DNA of 64,000 nucleotides from Nitrospira lenta (GTDB taxonomy: Bacteria; Nitrospirota; Nitrospiria; Nitrospirales; Nitrospiraceae). Below are positions 46,750-56,380 of the stretch, in pieces. The position numbers were made by a program, and so were the translations under genes. The notes below the pieces were generated by a model, which worked only from the letters and a program-made list of their open reading frames with translations, was not told where the DNA came from and made no database searches. How positions within the stretch are numbered: the first letter of the stretch is position 1; each line of letters opens with the position of its first letter. The stretch is from assembly GCF_900403705.1 (NCBI RefSeq), contig NZ_OUNR01000001.1, forward strand, positions 186,001 through 250,000, written 5' to 3'.

Positions 46750-48144
46750 TTATTGGAGGCCGTACTCTCGCAACTTATTGTAGAGACCAGCTCGGCTGAT
46801 CTTGAGTAGCTTGGCTGCCCGGAGTCGATTGCCACCGGTCTTTCTCAAGGCTTCGACGATGCGCGTCCGTTCTGTGAGACTGACTGCATCCCGGACGACC
46901 ATTCTCAGCCCTTCCTCCGGTGCCTTCGATCTCAATGCCACGATATCTCCGCAGGCCAGCTCCGGGCCCGTTGTCGTGACAACGGCCCGCTCAATGTAAT
47001 GCTGCAGCTCACGAACATTCCCCGGCCACGCAACCTCACTGAGCGCCTGCATGACATCGGGCGAAACCGTTCTCGGCGCCTGCCGATGCCGTTTACAAGA
47101 CGCCACGACAAAATGATCGACAAGCAAGGCAATGTCGTCTCGCCGCTCTCGAAGCGGGGGCAGAAACAGCGGCAGAACGGCCAGACGGTAATAGAGATCC
47201 TGCCGAAATGCCTTGGCCTTCACCAACTCACTCAAATCCTTGTTGGTGGCCGACACTACACGCACCTCAACTTTGATCGGCTGGTTTCCTCCCACCCGCT
47301 TGACCTCTCCTTCCTGCAACACCCGCAACAGTTTGGCCTGGAAGGTCGGCGTCGTATCGGCGATTTCATCCAGGAAGATCGTCCCGCCGTCGGCCTCTTC
47401 GAATAAACCCCGCTTGTTGGCCGTCGCACCGGTAAACGATCCCTTCATATGGCCGAACAACTCACTCTCCAACAACGTCTCCGGAAGCGATCCGCAATCG
47501 ACCACTACGAACGGCTTATCCCGCCGATCACTGAGGCGATGAATCGTTTTGGCGACCAATTCCTTACCTGTACCGCTTTCGCCCTGGATCAGGACCGTGG
47601 CCTGACTCTCTGCGACTAGGACAATCATGTCGAACAGCTGCTGCATGGCCGCGCTGCGACCGATGAGATCGCCCAAATGCTCTCGTACCGTCAGAGCGGG
47701 AAGATCGTTTGAGACCGGCAATGCCGTGCGAAGGGTCGTCTGAGAAAGGGGGTTAAACAACACCAGCATGGACGTGACCTGCCCGTCACCGGCGGCCAAC
47801 GGAAATGCTTGGCGCATCCCACAGGCCGTTCCATCGCCTTCCGTCCCGCACGAAATAGACTGGACGTCCGGCGTTTCAAACACTTTTGTCGCCGGGCAGG
47901 CGCCGCAGGGATCGGTCCGCTGCGCAAACGCCTGATAGCACTTCGCCTGATGCGCATCCGCGTCACCGGGCTCACGATTCGTCCACGCCGACGAATTCGC
48001 ATAGACAATATTGAACTCGCGATCCACTACCGCCACGCGATCGGATATCCCACCTGCCAGCTGCCGAATCGCTTCGACCCTCGCGACAAGAATAGGATCA
48101 CTGAACGATGGAACCGCGCACACCTCTGGCTGAGATCCGGCCAT
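46750..48144 (-). CDS. PAS-containing sigma-54-dependent activator
   Basis: The 464-residue protein has an N-terminal PAS-like domain (~20-120) with Cys69, Cys80, Cys83, Cys99 and Cys108; the arrangement CY...PCGACP is a possible redox or metal-sensing site. An AAA+ domain follows with Walker A GESGTGKE and the sigma-54 loop GSFTGA, and a Fis-type HTH ends it ([25 protein letters not shown]). It has no receiver domain, so it responds to its own signal. It is directly upstream of the multicopper oxidase regulatory spacer on the same strand. Confidence 0.88.
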   Translation of the reverse strand: MAGSQPEVCAVPSFSDPILVARVEAIRQLAGGISDRVAVVDREFNIVYANSSAWTNREPGDADAHQAKCYQAFAQRTDPCGACPATKVFETPDVQSISCGTEGDGTACGMRQAFPLAAGDGQVTSMLVLFNPLSQTTLRTALPVSNDLPALTVREHLGDLIGRSAAMQQLFDMIVLVAESQATVLIQGESGTGKELVAKTIHRLSDRRDKPFVVVDCGSLPETLLESELFGHMKGSFTGATANKRGLFEEADGGTIFLDEIADTTPTFQAKLLRVLQEGEVKRVGGNQPIKVEVRVVSATNKDLSELVKAKAFRQDLYYRLAVLPLFLPPLRERRDDIALLVDHFVVASCKRHRQAPRTVSPDVMQALSEVAWPGNVRELQHYIERAVVTTTGPELACGDIVALRSKAPEEGLRMVVRDAVSLTERTRIVEALRKTGGNRLRAAKLLKISRAGLYNKLREYGLQ

Positions 48145-48204
48145 CTCTATACTCCATTTAGATTCTCGAGAACGTTAACACACGATTGCCGTGGCCACGC
48201 CACG

Positions 48205-48591
48205 CTAGAACACCTGCTGACTCCCGGCCCCGAGCAGTTGCTTCACGCAGGACCTCAGCTCTGCCAGATGCACCGGCTTGCTGAAATACCTCGTCGCACC
48301 GGCTCGAAACACCTTCGCCTTCACCTGTTCATCGCCGAATGCTGTCATGACGACGATAGGGCAATGCGGGACGATCGCTCTGAGACGATTGATATAGTCG
48401 ACCCCGCCAGCAGCCAAATGAATCTCCGTCAGAATCAAGTCCGGCACCGCCCGGAGGATCACATGACACGCCTCCTCCCCGTCTCCGGCTTCCCGAAGGA
48501 CATACCCTTCGCTCCACAAACCGTCACGAAGAAGGCTGCGCATCTCTCCGTCATCGTCCACCACCAGTACAGTCGGCTTACCCTCTCCCAC
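48205..48591 (-). CDS. Stand-alone response-regulator receiver protein
   Basis: The 128-residue protein is one CheY-like receiver: VLVVDDDGEM acidic pair, LILTEIHLAAGG at the phosphorylation-site region, where the usual Asp position reads TEIH, and VMTAFGDE with the Thr, KPVH with the Lys. The usual phospho-acceptor Asp is apparently Glu, which may make it constitutively active-like or pseudo. It has no output domain. It lies between the histidine kinase and the PAS activator, 60 bp upstream of the latter. Confidence 0.8.
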   Translation of the reverse strand: MGEGKPTVLVVDDDGEMRSLLRDGLWSEGYVLREAGDGEEACHVILRAVPDLILTEIHLAAGGVDYINRLRAIVPHCPIVVMTAFGDEQVKAKVFRAGATRYFSKPVHLAELRSCVKQLLGAGSQQVF

Positions 48592-48822
48592 GAGGACACC
48601 TTCCTTAACAGTTTTTTGTCACCGCACAGTCGTTCGTCTTGGGGGAAGTCGCAAGGACAATGCCATTGCGCCAACTCGCAGCCACAGACGAATCAGGCTA
48701 TTTTAGAGGGCATTCGCGACGAACGATTTGCCCGCGATCGCAGGCTGAAGAGAAACACCCCAACATACGTACATTCGGCTGTTGCAAGATGCCCCAACCA
48801 AGGCGAGAGGTGACGGCACGCA

Positions 48823-51108
48823 CTATCCGCTTTTCGGCAAGAGAATCGTAAACGTGGTGCCCTGACCTTCCTGGCTTTCAGCGACAATCGAACCGTGATG
48901 CTCTTCAATAATCCCTTTCACCACCGTAAGCCCTAACCCCGTTCCCTTGCCAAACTCTTTGGTCGTAAAGAACGGGGTAAACACTTTGGCGATCACCGCC
49001 TGAGGAATCCCGTGGCCAGTATCCGCCACAGTGAGCTTGACCATATCGTCAGCCGGGACCATCCCGATACGGAGTTGCCCGCCGTCCGGCATTGCGTGAA
49101 TGGCATTCATGATGAGATTGATGAGTACCTGATTCATTTGATCAGCATCCGCCTGCACTCTGGGACAGGCCTCATCCAGCTGCATCTCGACCTGCACCCG
49201 GCTTTTCACAAGCCGCTCCTGAAACATTTCGACGCTGTTTTCGATGACATCCCGCAAGAACAACGGGCCGCGCTCAGACGGTTTGCGCCGAGCAAAGGCC
49301 AGGAGCTGATTCATGACGCGCGTAATGCGTTCCACCTGCGCCACAATCGTTTGCAAACCCCTCTTGACCGTCTCATCCGTCACGCGATCCATCAGGTATT
49401 CCGCGCGGCCTAGAATGACATTCATGGGCGTCCCAATCTCATGCGCCATCCCGGAGGCGACCGTTCCGAGCTCCGCGATGCGCTCGGTCTTGCGTAGCCG
49501 CTCCTGCAGCCGTTTCCGTTCACTGATATCGCGCAGCATCGCCAAAATCGCCGGCCCCTCTTCGTCGGAAAATCCGGCCGAGCTGACCTCGACATCCATC
49601 GGCGTGCCGTCCTGCTTGACGATGCGCTCCTCAACCATCGGAGTCACCTGGCTGCCACCGAGCAGCGCATGGGCCCGCTCGCGCATCGCGTCATGGCATT
49701 CCGGATGAAAGAGTTCGAAAGGCGATCTCCCGACGATTTCCTCGGCCTTCACCGCGCCGAACAGTTTCAGCGCCTGATCGTTGGCAAAAATGATCCGATC
49801 GGCCCGGACCACAAGGATGCCATAGGGCGACACCGCAACCAGACGCCGATAGCGCTCTTCGCTCTGCCGGATCAGATGCTCCACCCTCTTACGAGCGGTC
49901 ACATCCTGCGTGGTCCCGACCACACGAGTCACCCGAAAACCCTGTCCGGCTCCGTCGAAAAACGCCTGTGCCCGCACCACCATCCAGCGCACTTCCCCGT
50001 CGGGATACTGCATCCGGTACTCCGACGTAAACCGGGCATCCGGCGCGTCCGGCCGATGCGTCGACGTCATCAACTCCTGCAAGGCATGAGCGTCATCGGG
50101 ATGCACGCAGGCGATCATCGTTCCGAGCGACACGCCGGTCCCACACCGATAGATCGCCTGGGCCCGGGCATCCAGCTGCACCAGACCTGTCGCCACATCA
50201 TGCTCCCACGCCCCGAGCTGGCCGGCTTCAAGGGCCAGCCGGGATCGTTCTTCGATTCCCCGCAACTGCTCTTCGGCCCGCAGCCGCTCCGCAATGTCTC
50301 GGAGAATGACGGTATAGAGCGTCTTACCTTCCACGACGATATGGGAAATCGCCGCTTCGACCGGAAACTCTTCGCCGTTCGCGCGAAGCCCCATCACCTT
50401 CCCGAGTTGCCCCATTTTCCGGCTCGTCACGCGAGATCGTCCGAACTCCTCCACATGATGCCGATGGGCATCTCTAAATCGCGCGGGCAGAAACTTGTCT
50501 ACCGATTGACCAATCGCTTCACGGGCAGGGCACTGAAACATCCGCTCAGCGGCCTCGTTGAATAACAGAACCTGCATCCGTTCATCGCTGGTGATAATGG
50601 CGTCCATGGCAGACTGGACAATTCCGTCCAATCGAAGACTGCTGAGCAGGAGTTCTCGGGCGGCTTGGGACTCGCGGTGAATCGCGCCGGTCGCACTGGC
50701 TTCCGCCAGCTCACGCGCCGCCACCGCCGCTTTGCGGCCAGCCTCTGCCTGTGCTTGCGCGGCCCGGGCGCCGACGAGCTGACTCTGCACCTGCCTCTGC
50801 CGAACAATGATCCAGGTGACCCCCCACATGATCATCAGGCCGAACGCACGATTCATCAACGCCACCGCCGGGTGAATGTCGCGCGGCGAGAAGTACCCAC
50901 CCAGGGCGGTCAACAGGGTGACCGCCGCGACAAAATTGTAGGCGTCACGATCCCGAAGCGATTGCAGGGTCATCACGAGAGGAATGAAATACAACAGCCA
51001 GTCCGCCCATCCCAACGGGGTCAGGAGATCCAGACCAAAGATCGAGAGAGTGAGCAGGAGAATAGCCCCTGCTTTCAGGCGAGTGGAGGTGTCGAGTGGC
51101 GGGCTCAC
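48823..51108 (-). CDS. Membrane PAS histidine kinase
   Basis: The 761-residue protein starts at GTG 51108 (MSPPLDTSTR). It has three to four N-terminal helices, a coiled linker, three PAS/PAC units (~160-280, ~290-400, ~415-530), the HisKA H-box MAHEIGTPMNVILGRAEYL and a HATPase_c domain with DTGHGIPQ and GTGLGLTVVKGI. The likely partner is the NtrC-type regulator 36 bp upstream, and perhaps the receiver downstream. Confidence 0.9.
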   Translation of the reverse strand: MSPPLDTSTRLKAGAILLLTLSIFGLDLLTPLGWADWLLYFIPLVMTLQSLRDRDAYNFVAAVTLLTALGGYFSPRDIHPAVALMNRAFGLMIMWGVTWIIVRQRQVQSQLVGARAAQAQAEAGRKAAVAARELAEASATGAIHRESQAARELLLSSLRLDGIVQSAMDAIITSDERMQVLLFNEAAERMFQCPAREAIGQSVDKFLPARFRDAHRHHVEEFGRSRVTSRKMGQLGKVMGLRANGEEFPVEAAISHIVVEGKTLYTVILRDIAERLRAEEQLRGIEERSRLALEAGQLGAWEHDVATGLVQLDARAQAIYRCGTGVSLGTMIACVHPDDAHALQELMTSTHRPDAPDARFTSEYRMQYPDGEVRWMVVRAQAFFDGAGQGFRVTRVVGTTQDVTARKRVEHLIRQSEERYRRLVAVSPYGILVVRADRIIFANDQALKLFGAVKAEEIVGRSPFELFHPECHDAMRERAHALLGGSQVTPMVEERIVKQDGTPMDVEVSSAGFSDEEGPAILAMLRDISERKRLQERLRKTERIAELGTVASGMAHEIGTPMNVILGRAEYLMDRVTDETVKRGLQTIVAQVERITRVMNQLLAFARRKPSERGPLFLRDVIENSVEMFQERLVKSRVQVEMQLDEACPRVQADADQMNQVLINLIMNAIHAMPDGGQLRIGMVPADDMVKLTVADTGHGIPQAVIAKVFTPFFTTKEFGKGTGLGLTVVKGIIEEHHGSIVAESQEGQGTTFTILLPKSG

Positions 51109-51144
51109 GAGGGCCTTGGACCGGCGTGCATGGTGAACGACAGT

Positions 51145-52521
51145 CTACTCGTGAGTCTTCGCTTCTTCAATCTCACCGAGCTTGCGGTAGAGGGTCTTCC
51201 GGTCGATGCCCAACGCCTGCGCAGCCTGGTACTTGTTCCCGCCGGTTTTATCGAGAATCTTCTTGATGTACTCCTGCTCGATCTCATGCAGCGGCAGCAT
51301 CTTTTCCGCGGCTTCGTCGAGCACCCGCCGGTCCCCGCGAGCGCCCTGCACCGCCAGCGGCAGGTCGTCCGGCGCAATCTTCTCACCGCGATGGAGCGTC
51401 ACGGCCCGCTCCACCACATTTTCCAGCTCTCGCACATTGCCCGGCCAGCTGTAGTCCATCAACATCGCCAGAGCCGATTCACTGACCCCCTTCACTTCTT
51501 TGTGCCGAACCTCCGCACATTTCTTGAGAAAGGCTTCCACTAGGATGGGAATATCCTCCCGGCGATCCCGCAACGGCGGCAACACGACTTCAATGACATT
51601 GAGTCGATAGAACAAGTCATCACGAAACCGCTTTGCCTTCACCTCCTCCGCAAGATGCAGATTGGTGGCGGCAATGATGCGGACATCCACCGCGATCGGC
51701 TTATTGGCGCCGACTCGGCGGATTTCCTTTTCCTGAATGGCGCGCAGGATTTTCGCCTGGAGCATAATCGGCAACTCGCTGATTTCATCGAGAAAGAGCG
51801 TGCCCTTTTGCGCCTCCTCGAACAGCCCGCGCTTGTCCGACTTCGCGTCGGTGAAGGCCCCGCGCATGTGACCGAAGAGCTCGCTTTCCAACAACTGTTC
51901 GGGAATCGCGGCGCAGTTCACCGGAACGAACGGCGCATCCTTGCGATCGCTGTTGTAATGAATGGCCTTCGCCACCAGTTCTTTTCCCGTTCCACTCTCC
52001 CCGGTGATCAACACATTGGTCGGACTATCCGCGACGCGGCGGATCAGATCGAACACCGCCTGAATCGCTTTGCTCTTTCCGAGAATGTGATGAAAGCTGT
52101 ATTCCTTGTGCACTTCTTTCCGCAGCCGGCTTACCTCGCGCCGAAGAGCGGATTCCCGCACGGCGCGTTCCACCACACGAATAATCTCCTCCGTCTTCAC
52201 CGGCTTCGTGAGGTAATCGCTCGCGCCTCGCTTCATCGCTTCCACGGCGGTTTCGACGGACCCGAACGCGGTCATGAGGATGACGCCGATATCGGGATAC
52301 AGCCGTTTGATCTCGAGCAACAATTCTGTCCCCAACATCCCCTTCATTCTCAAATCGGTGAGCACAACGGCAAAATCTTCTCCGGCCAAGAGCTTCAGCG
52401 CCTCCTGCCCGCTTCCCGCCGTCGCAATCTGATGGCCGCGATCCTTGAGTACATCAAAGACCAACTCGCGCATCTCGGCATCATCATCGACGACCAGCAC
52501 TGCGCCCCATTCTTCCGTCAT
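51145..52521 (-). CDS. NtrC-family sigma-54 response regulator
   Basis: ATG 52521 (MTEEWGAVLVVDD) is preceded by AAGGAGTCGAGC; the longer frame has no family signature. The 458-residue protein has a receiver (VVLTDLRMKG with the phospho-Asp), AAA+ domain with GESGTGKE and a sigma-54 loop GAFTDA (GAFTGA variant), and a Fis HTH (NKYQAAQALGIDRKTLYRKLGEI). It pairs with the PAS histidine kinase 36 bp downstream. Confidence 0.92.
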   Translation of the reverse strand: MTEEWGAVLVVDDDAEMRELVFDVLKDRGHQIATAGSGQEALKLLAGEDFAVVLTDLRMKGMLGTELLLEIKRLYPDIGVILMTAFGSVETAVEAMKRGASDYLTKPVKTEEIIRVVERAVRESALRREVSRLRKEVHKEYSFHHILGKSKAIQAVFDLIRRVADSPTNVLITGESGTGKELVAKAIHYNSDRKDAPFVPVNCAAIPEQLLESELFGHMRGAFTDAKSDKRGLFEEAQKGTLFLDEISELPIMLQAKILRAIQEKEIRRVGANKPIAVDVRIIAATNLHLAEEVKAKRFRDDLFYRLNVIEVVLPPLRDRREDIPILVEAFLKKCAEVRHKEVKGVSESALAMLMDYSWPGNVRELENVVERAVTLHRGEKIAPDDLPLAVQGARGDRRVLDEAAEKMLPLHEIEQEYIKKILDKTGGNKYQAAQALGIDRKTLYRKLGEIEEAKTHE

Positions 52522-52805
52522 GCTCGACTCCTTCTTGTCGTCATCACTGAGACAGCCTAATCCTGCCGTCGCGTTCGCTTCAAGCCACAAATGCCCCCAA
52601 AGGCCACACTGCAACCGCTCCCCATTGAGGGGAAATGCCACAGTGACACCCTATTTAAAGGGACTAAGACAAACTCAGCTCTGTCTTAAGCAAAGCCGGG
52701 ACCAATCGAAGCGCATTCAAGAAAGGAGAGATACGCGGACGCCATCGGAGCCGTCAGACCTCGAAGAAATCCACACGGGCTCTATTTGAATTGAGGAAAG
52801 TGATT
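52522..52805. other. 284-bp spacer before the response regulator
   Basis: It carries the promoter region of the regulator-kinase operon. A 7-bp inverted repeat, TAAGACA (52665-52671) and TGTCTTA (52682-52688) with 10-bp spacer, lies about 145 bp upstream of the start and could be an operator, but the match is short. The 3' side ends at the tRNA-Ala gene. Confidence 0.4.
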
Positions 52806-52881
52806 TGGTGGAGGGCAGGGGAGTTGAACCCCCGACCCCTACGTTGCGAACGTAGTGCTCTCCCAACTGAGCTAGCCCCCC
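52806..52881 (-). tRNA. tRNA-Ala (anticodon CGC)
   Basis: The minus strand reads from GGGGGGC (acceptor) through GCTCAGTTGGGAGAGC (D arm), CTACG-TTCGCAA-CGTAG (anticodon arm) to GGGGGTTCAACTCCCC (T arm) and GCCCTCC with discriminator A, followed by an encoded CCA. The acceptor stem pairs fully with one G-U. The loop's middle triplet is CGC, decoding GCG. Length 76 with CCA. Confidence 0.96.
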
Positions 52882-53072
52882 ACCTGGCGGAACAGAAGAC
52901 ACGAGCCGCGAATCCCGCAGGGTTGGTTGCGCATGAGCGCGCACACTCGATGCTGCGGTAGAAGAACGGGGAGGAAGTATGGCTCGCGTCCCCTTAGCAG
53001 CCGGATTATACACAACCAGTCCGCGAGTCTCTACAGGAAGTTCACTTGCGGACGATCATTCAGCAACAAAGG

Positions 53073-53747
53073 CTATGACGGGCCGATGACGGCTTCCCCG
53101 ACCGGTTTCCCCTGCTCAATGAATACCCGACGCCCCTCTACGCGCAGCCGGCCTTCGGCGAAAAGCTGCACGGCTCTGGGATAGAGTTTGTGCTCCTGCA
53201 CCAGAATCCGCGCGGCCAACGTCTCGGGCGAGTCGTCATCCAAGATCGGCACGGCGGCCTGCAAAATAATCGGCCCTTCGTCGACCCCTTCGGTCACAAA
53301 ATGAACGGTGCAACCCGCCAATTTGCATCCCCACTCAATGGCTTTCTTCTGCACATCCAATCCCGGGAATGACGGCAACAACGACGGATGGATGTTCATC
53401 ATCCGGTTGGCATAGGCATTCACCAACACGGCTGTGACAATTTTCATGTAGCCGGCCAGCAACACCAACTCCACATCATGTTGCTGCAAGATGGCTAGAA
53501 GCGCCCGATCATAGGCTTCACGGCTGTCGGGCTGCCCGGCAAACGGCTTGGGATCGACAAAGAGATCCTTGAGCCCGTGTTTCCTGGCCCGTTCCAGCGC
53601 CACGGCATCTTTTTTATTGCTGACGACCGCGACGATGGTCGCCTGAACCAGATTGGCTTCAATGCTATCGATGATGGCTTGGAGGTTGGATCCACGCCCC
53701 GATGCGAGGACGGCCACTCGAAGAGGAGCCGTTCTTTTACCCGACAT
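53073..53747 (-). CDS. purN: Phosphoribosylglycinamide formyltransferase
   Basis: ATG 53747 ([19 protein letters not shown]) overlaps the purM stop by 11 bases. The 224-residue protein has [16 protein letters not shown] (phosphate site), the catalytic Asn-His-Asp set visible in [12 protein letters not shown] and [17 protein letters not shown]. It formylates glycinamide ribonucleotide with 10-formyl-THF in purine synthesis. It is translationally coupled to purM. Confidence 0.95.
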   Translation of the reverse strand: MSGKRTAPLRVAVLASGRGSNLQAIIDSIEANLVQATIVAVVSNKKDAVALERARKHGLKDLFVDPKPFAGQPDSREAYDRALLAILQQHDVELVLLAGYMKIVTAVLVNAYANRMMNIHPSLLPSFPGLDVQKKAIEWGCKLAGCTVHFVTEGVDEGPIILQAAVPILDDDSPETLAARILVQEHKLYPRAVQLFAEGRLRVEGRRVFIEQGKPVGEAVIGPS

Positions 53748-54774
53748 ACTCCACCTGTGGATCTGTCTCAGTGCCGGCGACGATTTCACCGATCACATAG
53801 CCCTGATCGCCCAACGCCTTCGCCCGCGCAATGACGGCGTCCGCCGATCCGGCGGGGACCACGAGGATCAATCCGATCCCCATGTTAAACACACGATACA
53901 TCTCATCTCGCTCGACGGAACCCAGCCGGCTGATCAGCGAACAGATCGGCGGCACGACCCAGCGATCCCGGTGGATCCGCGCCCGCACGCCGGCCGGGAA
54001 GACGCGCGGCAGATTTTCGGTGATCCCGCCGCCCGTAATGTGCGCGATGCCCTTGATGGGATATTCCTGAATGAGCGCCAGTATCTGCTTGGCATAAATT
54101 CTGGTCGGAACCAGCAGGGCTTCGCCGACGGTCGTCGTGAGTTCCGGCACGCGGCTGGTCACGGTAAGCTTGGCCTGCTCGAACAACACCCGCCGCGCCA
54201 ACGAATAGCCATTGCTGTGCAGCCCGGAAGATGCGAGCCCGATGATGACATCACCCGGCGCAATCGACCGGCCGTCGATAATCTTCGGGCGGTCCACGAC
54301 GCCCACGGCAAAGCCAGCGAGGTCGTACTCCCCGTTTCCATACATCGACGGCATCTCGGCCGTTTCGCCTCCGATGAGCGCGCACCCGGCCTGGCGGCAG
54401 CCCTCGGCAATGCCCTTCAGCACTTCTTGTGCTTTGGGAACAGACAATTTCCCCGTGGCGAAATAGTCGAGGAAGAAGAGCGGTTCAGCGCCGCTGACGG
54501 CGATATCGTTCACACACATCGCCACGAGATCGATGCCGATCGTGTCGTGCTGATCCATGAGAAAGGCCACTCTGAGCTTGGTCCCGACGCCATCGGTGCC
54601 GGAGACCAGTACCGGATCTTCATACTTCTTGGCCTGGAGGCGGAACAGTCCACCGAAGCCGCCAAGATCGGTCAGCACTTCCGGACGAAAGGTCGACCGG
54701 ACAAGCGGCTTAATGCGATCGACAAACTCGTCGCCCGCATCGATATCTACACCTGAGTCGCGATAGGTCGTCAT
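53737..54774 (-). CDS. purM: Phosphoribosylformylglycinamidine cyclo-ligase (AIR synthetase)
   Basis: The 345-residue protein has the family ATP-binding Gly-rich and Mg-binding pattern: [29 protein letters not shown], and [14 protein letters not shown]. It closes the imidazole ring in purine synthesis (FGAM plus ATP to AIR). It overlaps purN and shares its transcript. The ntrX gene lies 155 bp upstream. Confidence 0.96.
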   Translation of the reverse strand: MTTYRDSGVDIDAGDEFVDRIKPLVRSTFRPEVLTDLGGFGGLFRLQAKKYEDPVLVSGTDGVGTKLRVAFLMDQHDTIGIDLVAMCVNDIAVSGAEPLFFLDYFATGKLSVPKAQEVLKGIAEGCRQAGCALIGGETAEMPSMYGNGEYDLAGFAVGVVDRPKIIDGRSIAPGDVIIGLASSGLHSNGYSLARRVLFEQAKLTVTSRVPELTTTVGEALLVPTRIYAKQILALIQEYPIKGIAHITGGGITENLPRVFPAGVRARIHRDRWVVPPICSLISRLGSVERDEMYRVFNMGIGLILVVPAGSADAVIARAKALGDQGYVIGEIVAGTETDPQVEYVG

Positions 54775-54929
54775 AAGAGGGACGCATCTTATACGGAGCG
54801 TCTTGCGAGGGTCAACGCAGTAGTTGGAGAGCCCATTCCCCCGCCATATAAACCACGCAAACAGCGGGGACGTCCACGATACGGCGACGGGCCGTTTTTT
54901 AGGCAGGCTCTGGCTTATTCCCCAACGAG

Positions 54930-56324
54930 CTAGACTTCCGGGCGCATCTCCACTTCAAGCAGCTTAATCTTGCGATGGAGATGACTGCGCTCGATCTGAA
55001 GATCTTCGGCCGTCCGCGAGATATTCCAATGGTGCTCGCGCAGCTTTCGGCCGATATAGTCCTTCTCGAACGCATTCCTGGCATCGCGCAAGGAATCATA
55101 GGATTTCGTCAGCAACGGGCTGTTCCCCTGAGCACTGGCCGCCGCGCTCTGGCTGCTCCCCCGCCCCTGTAGCGACATCGCCGCCTGCGGCGCATCGATC
55201 ACCGTTCCCGGCACCATGATCATCAGACGCTCAATGAGATTGCGCAATTCGCGAATGTTGCCGGGCCATTCATACTGCTGGAAGACCGTCATCGCCTCGG
55301 GTGTCACTTCTTTGATACGCAGCCCCTGCTCCTCGGCATGAATCTTCATGAAATGCCGAACCAGCGCAGGAATGTCTTCGCGGCGTTCCCGCAACGGCGG
55401 CACAATGATCGGCACGACGTTCAGGCGGTAATACAGATCTTCACGGAACGTCCCCTTGGCGATTTCTTTTTCCAAATCTTTGTTCGATGCCGCCAGCACC
55501 CGCACGTCCACCTTCATCAACTTCCCGCCGCCGACCCTGGTGAACTGCTGTTCTTGGAGTGCGCGCAGCACCTTGGCCTGCGTGTTCAAGCTCATGTCGG
55601 CGATCTCATCTAGAAATAACGTCCCGCCGTCGGCCTGTTCGAATTGCCCCCGCTTCATCGAGGTCGCGCCGGTAAACGATCCCTTTTCATGGCCGAACAA
55701 TTCACTTTCAATCAACGTCTCGGGAATAGCAGCGCAGTTCACCGCCACGAACGGATGCTCGACCCTGGCGGAGTGCGTATGAATTGCGCGCGCCACCAGC
55801 TCTTTGCCCGTCCCATTCTCCCCGCCGATCAAGACTCGGCTGTTGGTGGGGCCGGCTGTTTCAATCAGCTGCCGTAGTTGCTGCATGACGGACGATTGGC
55901 CGACGAGTTCGAACTTCCGTTGGACCTTCGTCTTGAGCGTCCGGTTTTCCTGTTCCAACCGATATTGATCGAGCGCGTGCTTCACGCGGAGCGTGACATT
56001 TTCCAGGGACAGCGGCTTTTCGATGTAGTCGTACGCCCCCAGCTTAATCGCCCTGACCGCTGTCTCGATGGAGCCATGCCCCGACATCATCATGACCTGG
56101 GCCGTCGGCACGAATTCTTTCACCCGTTTCAGAGTCTCCAATCCATCCAGCTCCGGCATCCAAATATCCAAGATCATGAGGTCCGGCGGATCCGTCGTAT
56201 AGATCTTCAAGGCCTCAATGCCGCTGCCGGCGACGGAAACGTCATACCCCTCATCCTCAAGGATGCTCCGCAATGACGTTAAAATAGCGGCTTCGTCGTC
56301 GACGATTAAGATCGATGCTGACAT
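54930..56324 (-). CDS. ntrX: Sigma-54-dependent response regulator NtrX-like
   Basis: The 464-residue protein has a receiver ([11 protein letters not shown], phospho-Asp in [12 protein letters not shown]), AAA+ domain (Walker [10 protein letters not shown], sigma-54 loop GSFTGA) and Fis HTH ([23 protein letters not shown]). Its position directly after the ntrY-type kinase gene (56 bp) and the linkage to purMN identify an NtrYX-like pair. The target could be nitrogen or respiratory genes. Confidence 0.88.
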   Translation of the reverse strand: MSASILIVDDEAAILTSLRSILEDEGYDVSVAGSGIEALKIYTTDPPDLMILDIWMPELDGLETLKRVKEFVPTAQVMMMSGHGSIETAVRAIKLGAYDYIEKPLSLENVTLRVKHALDQYRLEQENRTLKTKVQRKFELVGQSSVMQQLRQLIETAGPTNSRVLIGGENGTGKELVARAIHTHSARVEHPFVAVNCAAIPETLIESELFGHEKGSFTGATSMKRGQFEQADGGTLFLDEIADMSLNTQAKVLRALQEQQFTRVGGGKLMKVDVRVLAASNKDLEKEIAKGTFREDLYYRLNVVPIIVPPLRERREDIPALVRHFMKIHAEEQGLRIKEVTPEAMTVFQQYEWPGNIRELRNLIERLMIMVPGTVIDAPQAAMSLQGRGSSQSAAASAQGNSPLLTKSYDSLRDARNAFEKDYIGRKLREHHWNISRTAEDLQIERSHLHRKIKLLEVEMRPEV

Positions 56325-56380
56325 GCGTCCCCCGTAATACGTGAATCCCGCTTCACCTGACCGCCCATTCCTCGTGGCTC

